Below, piece after piece: positions 62,018-64,000 of a stretch of DNA of 64,000 nucleotides. The stretch comes from Nitrospirota bacterium (GTDB lineage: Bacteria > Nitrospirota > Nitrospiria > Nitrospirales > Nitrospiraceae), in the NCBI GenBank assembly GCA_004296885.1, contig SCVN01000002.1:186001-250000 (forward strand), read 5' to 3'. Within the stretch, counting starts at the first letter, position 1. Every line of letters starts with the position of its first letter. The translations under genes and the position numbers were made by a program. A model generated the notes under the pieces. The model saw only the letters and a list, made by a program, of their open reading frames with translations. It ran no database searches and was not told the DNA's origin.

Positions 62018-62997
62018 CGGTGCTGGTGTGCGGGCGGGCCGGCCGGCGCCTCTCGCTGGATTGCAGGCAGGACCATGGGATTCGTCGCGTCGGCGCTTGC
62101 GAGGTAATAGGTGTCTAGGACCCGGTAGATTTCCTTCCGCTTCGCCTCCCAGGTCGGCAACAAGTCGCTGGCCAAAATGTCGCTGATCGTGTCGTGCAGC
62201 ATGTGCAGGTTGTCGAAGATGTTGGCGATGGCTTGGTACTGCTCGGCAAAGCGCGGGCTGTACTCGGCGGTCAGGGGCATGAACGTCCAGTCGAGCGGCG
62301 GCTTTTCCAGATACCCGTGGTAGGTGGTCAGGATCGGTCGCACGACCTGCTGCTTGGCGGGTAAATCTGGCGCCGCACTCAACGGATCGTAGACCGCCAC
62401 CTGCAGGTAGTGGTAGGCCCAGATCGTGGCGTTGAAGCGGGGGAACTTGTTCCGGAACGAGGCGGCATAGGGCAGGCTGTCGAGACGCCTGTGGTTCAGC
62501 CGCTTCGCGGTGATCGCGTAGCGGCTGTCCTGATAGTAGGCCAGGACTTTGCGGACGTCCCGGTCCTTGTCTGTCGCGGACAGGTCCGAGAGGTAGATGT
62601 CATAGGTAGACCGGTGCAAGGCATGGGCTTCGTCGAAGGTGTTTTGCGCGCGCCAGGCGAGTTTCATGTATGTCGGCGCGATCGCTTCCTCGTTGGGCGG
62701 GAGCGAAGGCCTGGAGGCGATGAACCGGAGCGTCTCCTGTCTCGCCCGCTCCTCGATCGCCGGCACGTCCTTGGCCCCGGTCAAGAGCAGGGTCTCGTAC
62801 AGGTTGGAATGGCCGAAGTCGATCCCGTTGAAGTCGGCGTCGAGTTCCTGGAGATTCTCCCGGAGCGAAAAGTTCCAGAGAGCGCGGTAATAGAAGCGCT
62901 TGTCCCGCTGTTCCAACTGGGTGCAGGCCGTCGCGGCCAGGGCTAGCGTCAGCCCCGCCGCGATGCCCATGAGGGATAGGAGAACTTTTCTCGACAT
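62014..62997 (-). CDS. lipoprotein of unknown function
   Basis: 327 residues. Lipobox LAATAC in the signal peptide (LMGIAAGLTLALAATACTQL). The mature protein is mainly helical (FNATIWAYHYLQVAVYDPLS; IANIFDNLHMLHDTISDILA) and ends in PPAHQHR. No family recognised. Located between a His-rich membrane protein and an outer-membrane barrel, it may be a periplasmic part of a metal- or stress-related system; this is inference. Confidence 0.7.
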   Translation of the reverse strand: MSRKVLLSLMGIAAGLTLALAATACTQLEQRDKRFYYRALWNFSLRENLQELDADFNGIDFGHSNLYETLLLTGAKDVPAIEERARQETLRFIASRPSLPPNEEAIAPTYMKLAWRAQNTFDEAHALHRSTYDIYLSDLSATDKDRDVRKVLAYYQDSRYAITAKRLNHRRLDSLPYAASFRNKFPRFNATIWAYHYLQVAVYDPLSAAPDLPAKQQVVRPILTTYHGYLEKPPLDWTFMPLTAEYSPRFAEQYQAIANIFDNLHMLHDTISDILASDLLPTWEAKRKEIYRVLDTYYLASADATNPMVLPAIQREAPAGPPAHQHR

Positions 62998-63021
62998 GGC
63001 GAACAGGCTCCTCGATCCGGC

Positions 63022-63531
63022 TCAGTGATGTTGGTGATGGGCATGGACCACCGCATGGCCCAGGCCCCGTTCGATGAGCCAGCGATTGACGGGCACGGCC
63101 GCCACGAATGCGACCGCCAGCGAAGCCACCAGGCTTGCCCAAAAGAGCGGGTCGGTCAGGCCCGCGTCCATCGCGCCGGGAATCACCAGCATGGTGACAT
63201 TGTCCGCCACCTCCATCGTGGCCACCGATACGGTATCGGCGGCAAAGGCCAGGGCCGCCGCCGTGGCGAACGTCATCCCGCTTTTCATTAATGGGACCAG
63301 CGTGAAGGCGTAACCGAAGCCGAAGGCCAGGAGCACGGCCAGGGCGATCGAGGCGCCGTTGCCCCAGTCCAATGCCGTGGCGATGACCAAACCCAGAACT
63401 TCCCCGATCCCGCAGCCGATCAGGCAGTGGGCGGTGGCGGTGATGGCCTGTCGCGTGAGCGACTGGCTCTCCTGCCGGTCGTGGTCATGGTGGTGATGGT
63501 GATGATGTTCGGCGTGCATAGCGGTCTCCAT
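63022..63531 (-). CDS. DUF4396-type His-rich membrane protein
   Basis: 169 residues; SD GAGGAGGAAG right before ATG 63531. A His-rich N-terminus (AEHHHHHHHDHDRQ) precedes a four-helix membrane core with TAHCLIGCGIGEVLGLVIAT, the conserved Cys-containing helix of DUF4396 proteins, and it ends HAHHQHH. The His runs suggest metal binding, but no transport function is shown for the family. Confidence 0.75.
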   Translation of the reverse strand: METAMHAEHHHHHHHDHDRQESQSLTRQAITATAHCLIGCGIGEVLGLVIATALDWGNGASIALAVLLAFGFGYAFTLVPLMKSGMTFATAAALAFAADTVSVATMEVADNVTMLVIPGAMDAGLTDPLFWASLVASLAVAFVAAVPVNRWLIERGLGHAVVHAHHQHH

Positions 63532-63592
63532 AGCTTCCTCCTCGCGTGAATGGTTCTCCTCGGCGCCATGTGCCTGGCATTCCTGTAGACGG

Positions 63593-63624
63593 AGGAGGGG
63601 GGCTATTATTACAGCATACCTCCT
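63593..63624 (-). promoter_or_regulatory. inverted repeat in the promoter gap of the His-rich operon
   Basis: AGGAGG (63593-63598) and CCTCCT (63619-63624) surround an A/T-rich core (CTATTATTACAGCATA) in the 155-bp gap before the DUF4396 gene. It might be an operator; arms are short and no clear -35 was found. Confidence 0.3.
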
Positions 63625-63686
63625 GCCGGGTGGTGGCGATAGGAAACGCCGCCGATCGTGGTCGCTCAGTGCGTGAGAGTGCGAGG

Positions 63687-64000
63687 TTATTCGCAGGCGC
63701 AGTTCAGACAGCCGTGCTTGCTGCAGATGCCGCAGGACTCTTCCAGCCCGGCGCGGAGTGCCTGGCGCGCGCGGTGGAGGCGTACTGTGAGATTGTTGGG
63801 GGTGAGTTGAAGCTCCCGCGCCACCGTTTGCGGAGCTTCGCCCTCCAGATCGATACGCCGGATGAGTTCGGCGTAGTTCGGCCGGATCGTTGGCAGCAGT
63901 TTGTAGAGGCAGGCACAGACGGTCGGTTGCACGTCATCGGGCGGAGTCGCTTTGTCCTCGCCGGAAGCCGTGAGCTTGTGGAGGAACGCATCGTGTTTTC
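63687..64000 (-). CDS. ECF-type RNA polymerase sigma factor, C-terminal part (cut by window edge)
   Basis: The frame stays open through the right edge, so only about 104 residues are present. Region 4 is visible: NYAELIRRIDLEGEAPQTVA and LQLTPNNLTVRLHRARQALR form the helix-turn-helix that reads the -35 box. A Cys-rich tail (CGICSKHGCLNCACE) follows; such tails occur in metal- or redox-linked ECF groups. It lies upstream of the His-rich leftward operon and may control it. Confidence 0.8.
   Translation of the reverse strand, partial: KHDAFLHKLTASGEDKATPPDDVQPTVCACLYKLLPTIRPNYAELIRRIDLEGEAPQTVARELQLTPNNLTVRLHRARQALRAGLEESCGICSKHGCLNCACE

Noticed and set aside
1-64000. CRISPR arrays, tRNA or rRNA genes, insertion sequences
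   Set aside because: No regularly spaced repeats, no cloverleaf with conserved TPsiC arm, no rRNA core sequence and no transposase motif were found by reading.

Overview
The window looks like a chromosomal piece of a high-GC Gram-negative bacterium. It encodes a Wza/Wzz/Wzi-type exopolysaccharide export system, KdsB, an outer-membrane barrel with a C-terminal Phe, and several ATG/GTG/TTG starts with good Shine-Dalgarno (SD) sequences. Together with DsrE/TusA sulfur-relay proteins, this suggests a Nitrospirota (Nitrospira-like) genome. That placement is an inference; nothing in the window proves it.

Region 1 (1-32708) is one long, almost gapless (+) strand surface-glycan cluster, with many 1-22 bp overlaps. 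It holds nonulosonate-type genes: a NeuB-SpsF fusion, a glycosyltransferase-NeuA fusion and a short NeuB. An MsbA-like ABC exporter follows. Next comes a block that could make and activate a 3-deoxy-ulosonic acid: HpcH/HpaI aldolase, KdsB, SIS isomerase, Gfo/Idh and 2-hydroxyacid dehydrogenases, and an inositol-monophosphatase-like phosphatase. There are also five methyltransferases besides FkbM-like modification genes, two radical SAM proteins, a split SGNH hydrolase encoded in reversed order, a PLP-enzyme homologue, a heparinase II/III-like protein, glycosyltransferases, a FemAB-like protein and a polytopic membrane protein.

Region 2 (32709-47064) is the assembly and export machinery. A good sigma70-type promoter and a possible leader terminator precede an SLBB exporter, a Wzz-like protein, a GT4 glycosyltransferase, an SDR epimerase, a WecA fused to a PglF-type N-terminal half, a WD40 lipoprotein, an aldolase-dehydrogenase, a second SLBB exporter with its own upstream region, and a Wzi-like barrel.

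Region 3 (47065-57978) is mostly housekeeping: a four-Cys mini-protein, a CPA2/Kef-type antiporter, DsrE-like and TusA proteins closed by a strong terminator, a structured leader, a GIY-YIG-like protein, formiminotransferase-cyclodeaminase, ribosomal protein S21, endonuclease III, a second DsrE, a small secreted protein, a PGPGW-like membrane protein and DNA polymerase I. Several strong promoters can be read here.

Region 4 (57979-64000) is accessory. It holds a BrnT/BrnA toxin-antitoxin pair plus an extra antitoxin-like ORF, an A/T-richer frameshifted PD-(D/E)XK-like gene, and a secreted protein flanked by one intact and one decayed copy of a small protein. It ends with a cyclic-nucleotide-binding protein and a leftward set (outer-membrane barrel, lipoprotein, His-rich DUF4396 membrane protein, ECF sigma factor) running off the right edge.
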